From contig CAYVTI010000001.1 of assembly GCA_964454545.1 (NCBI GenBank), positions 1-64,000 of the forward strand: 64,000 nucleotides of DNA. Direction: 5' to 3'. Within the stretch, counting starts at the first letter, position 1. Every line of letters begins with the position of its first letter. Below the pieces are notes generated by a model, which was not told the origin of the DNA, did no database searches, and worked only from the letters and a program-made list of their open reading frames with translations. Positions 62,712-64,000 of the stretch are shown here, in pieces. This stretch comes from JABCZZ01 sp964454545 (lineage in GTDB: Bacteria > Pseudomonadota > Alphaproteobacteria > Rickettsiales > JABCZZ01). A program made the translations under genes and the position numbers.

Positions 62712-63665
62712 ATGAGCAAGGCAAAGCCGCTTCAACATGGCTTGCCACGAAAAGGCCACGCCCTTGGAATGCTTCTTACTGCAATCGGAACAGCGTTACT
62801 GGCGACACCGGGCAATTGCGGCGAAGGTTTGGGTGAAGGCGTGCTCTCCCCTGTCGGTCCCATTGGCGATTCAGAGCGCATCATCCTGATCGACTCACTG
62901 GCGATCATGCTAGCCATCATCATTCCCACAATGATAACGATATTAATCTTTGCCTGGTGGTTCCGTACTGCCAATAGCCGGGCGCGTTACCTTGCTGACT
63001 GGTCGTATTCCGGGCGGCTGGAACTGATTATCTGGTCTATTCCTACCCTTGTCATCGTGTTCCTGGGAGGCATTACCTGGATCAGTTCCCATGAGCTGGA
63101 TCCCGCCCACCCGCTCCGGTCACGGGCAAACCCGTTGGACATACAAGTAGTGGCTATGGACTGGAAATGGCTCTTCATCTATCCGCAGCAACATATCGCC
63201 AGCATAAACCACCTGATGGTACCTGCCGGCGTCCCTCTGCATTTCCACATTACTTCGGCTTCGGTGATGAATGTCTTTTTTGTGCCAAGACTGGGCAGCC
63301 AGATCTATGCCATGAACGGCATGGAAAGCAATCTTAACCTGCAGGCAGATAAGCCGGGCAACTATCCTGGCCTGTCCGGACATTTCAGCGGGGATGGTTT
63401 CTCAGGCATGACTTTCGGCCTGCACGCCGTCTCGCCGATGCAATTTGCCGCCTGGACAGCAGCGGCACGGCTGACTGGCCCAGCGCTCACCGATGCAACG
63501 TACCGCACGCTGCTGCAACAGAGCCAGTACGTCAAACCCTACACCTACCATGCAGTGCAGCCGGGACTATTCGATGCTATCGTGCTGCAGAAACTCCCTA
63601 CCGGCGAAGGCCCCCGGGCAGAAAGGCCTGACTCAGCGGTAAAACCTGAACAGGGGAGAAACTGA
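62712..63665 (+). CDS. cyoA: Cytochrome o ubiquinol oxidase subunit II
   Basis: 317 residues. A signal-type N-terminus, then VLSPVGPIGDSERIILIDSL, two helices (LAIMLAIIIPTMITILIFAWWFR; LIIWSIPTLVIVFLGGITW) and a cupredoxin domain with VAMDWKWLFIYP, MNVFFVPRLGSQIYAMNGM and LSGHFSGDGFSGMTF. The CuA ligands of cytochrome c oxidases are absent, as in quinol oxidases. Preceded by AATGAGGAG. One base before cyoB. Confidence 0.93.
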   Translation: MSKAKPLQHGLPRKGHALGMLLTAIGTALLATPGNCGEGLGEGVLSPVGPIGDSERIILIDSLAIMLAIIIPTMITILIFAWWFRTANSRARYLADWSYSGRLELIIWSIPTLVIVFLGGITWISSHELDPAHPLRSRANPLDIQVVAMDWKWLFIYPQQHIASINHLMVPAGVPLHFHITSASVMNVFFVPRLGSQIYAMNGMESNLNLQADKPGNYPGLSGHFSGDGFSGMTFGLHAVSPMQFAAWTAAARLTGPALTDATYRTLLQQSQYVKPYTYHAVQPGLFDAIVLQKLPTGEGPRAERPDSAVKPEQGRN

Positions 63666-63666
63666 C

Positions 63667-64000
63667 ATGAGGGAAATAGACATGCCGGATAATGGAATTC
63701 TAGGCAAATTAAGCTGGCAGGCAATTCCTTTTGACCAGCCGATACCTCTCGCCGCCGCCGCCATAGTCGGTGTGATACTGCTTGGCATGCTGGTCTGGGT
63801 CACGATCAAAGGATATGTTCCTTACCTCTGGCAGGAGTGGATCACAAGTGTGGATCACAAGCGTATCGGTATCATGTATTGCGTACTGGCACTCGTCATG
63901 CTGCTGCGCGGATTTATCGATGCCCTGATGATGCGTGCACAGCAGGCGGTTGCCTTCCATTCGCCCGGGTGGCTGCCCCCCGAACATTACGATCAGATAT
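63667..64000 (+). CDS. cyoB: Cytochrome o ubiquinol oxidase subunit I, N-terminal fragment
   Basis: 111 codons before the window ends. GKLSWQAIPFDQPIPLAAAA, a first helix, then ITSVDHKRIGIMYCVLALVM with LLRGFIDALMMRAQQA and the HYDQI stretch match CyoB. The extra N-terminal helix before the SVDHKRIG motif distinguishes CyoB from cytochrome c oxidase CoxA. It forms the haem-copper core that pumps protons. Confidence 0.93.
   Translation, partial: MREIDMPDNGILGKLSWQAIPFDQPIPLAAAAIVGVILLGMLVWVTIKGYVPYLWQEWITSVDHKRIGIMYCVLALVMLLRGFIDALMMRAQQAVAFHSPGWLPPEHYDQI

Noticed and set aside
1..64000. CRISPR arrays, prophage genes, rRNA operons
   Set aside because: I saw no regularly spaced short repeats, no cas, capsid or tail genes, and no rRNA segments.

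Overview
The window looks like a draft or metagenome-assembled contig (N gaps at 4931-5030 and 31620-31629) from an alphaproteobacterium of moderate GC with AT-rich intergenic regions. Pointers to this group are the divergent hslV/hisB pair, the parC-cnoX-(gap)-Trm112 string, a cyo-type quinol oxidase, an OGT-like GT41 protein, and several long palindromic intergenic repeats. The order is not settled. The call rests on gene order and recognised families, not on a search.

Layout. 0-11 kb is mostly housekeeping: the start of a malic enzyme gene, tRNA-Leu(GAG), an orphan membrane histidine kinase, a DUF3592 protein paired with an unusual protein carrying three P-loop domains, a cnoX/Trm112 region broken by an assembly gap, parC, a secreted creatininase-like protein, trmFO and a GT87-type membrane glycosyltransferase. 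A P3-type Mg2+ ATPase (mgtA) follows. 14.4-26.8 kb is a surface-glycan island. It holds a GT41 protein, three kinds of methyltransferase, a beta-propeller glycosidase-like protein, a formyltransferase, a NeuD-like acetyltransferase, an NRPS-like adenylation protein, an acyl carrier protein, a short-chain reductase, WbqC and a DegT aminotransferase. Its left edge carries what looks like a degenerate 3' half of an initiator tRNA, as expected at an integration site. 26.8-30.2 kb has dgkA, an aldo/keto reductase, creA, a small membrane protein and a transposase-derived zinc-ribbon protein flanked by palindromes.

30.5-47.6 kb is the most interesting part: an exopolysaccharide/secretion region. A type I secretion ABC transporter and HlyD adaptor converge on pelG-pelF-pelE-pelD (minus strand). 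On the plus strand follow a TolC/NodT-type outer membrane factor, a stand-alone PelA-like hydrolase, a stand-alone PelA-like deacetylase and a PelB-like TPR protein. Compared with the Pseudomonas Pel system, PelA is split into two genes, PelB has no beta-barrel, PelD has no GGDEF-like c-di-GMP-binding domain, and no PelC is seen. The locus therefore looks like a rearranged Pel system that must cross the outer membrane and be switched on in another way.

47.6-64 kb: an LpxO-like hydroxylase, a ferritin-like diiron protein, a glycine-zipper lipoprotein with an uncharacterised partner, and a complete phenylalanine/tyrosine catabolic set (phhA diverging from hpd-hmgA-fahA-maiA) that leads to fumarate and acetoacetate. 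Then come an unknown membrane protein, plsC-like, gltA, hslV, hisB, holB, queH, cyoA and the start of cyoB. Long palindromic repeats sit on both sides of maiA and between hslV and hisB.
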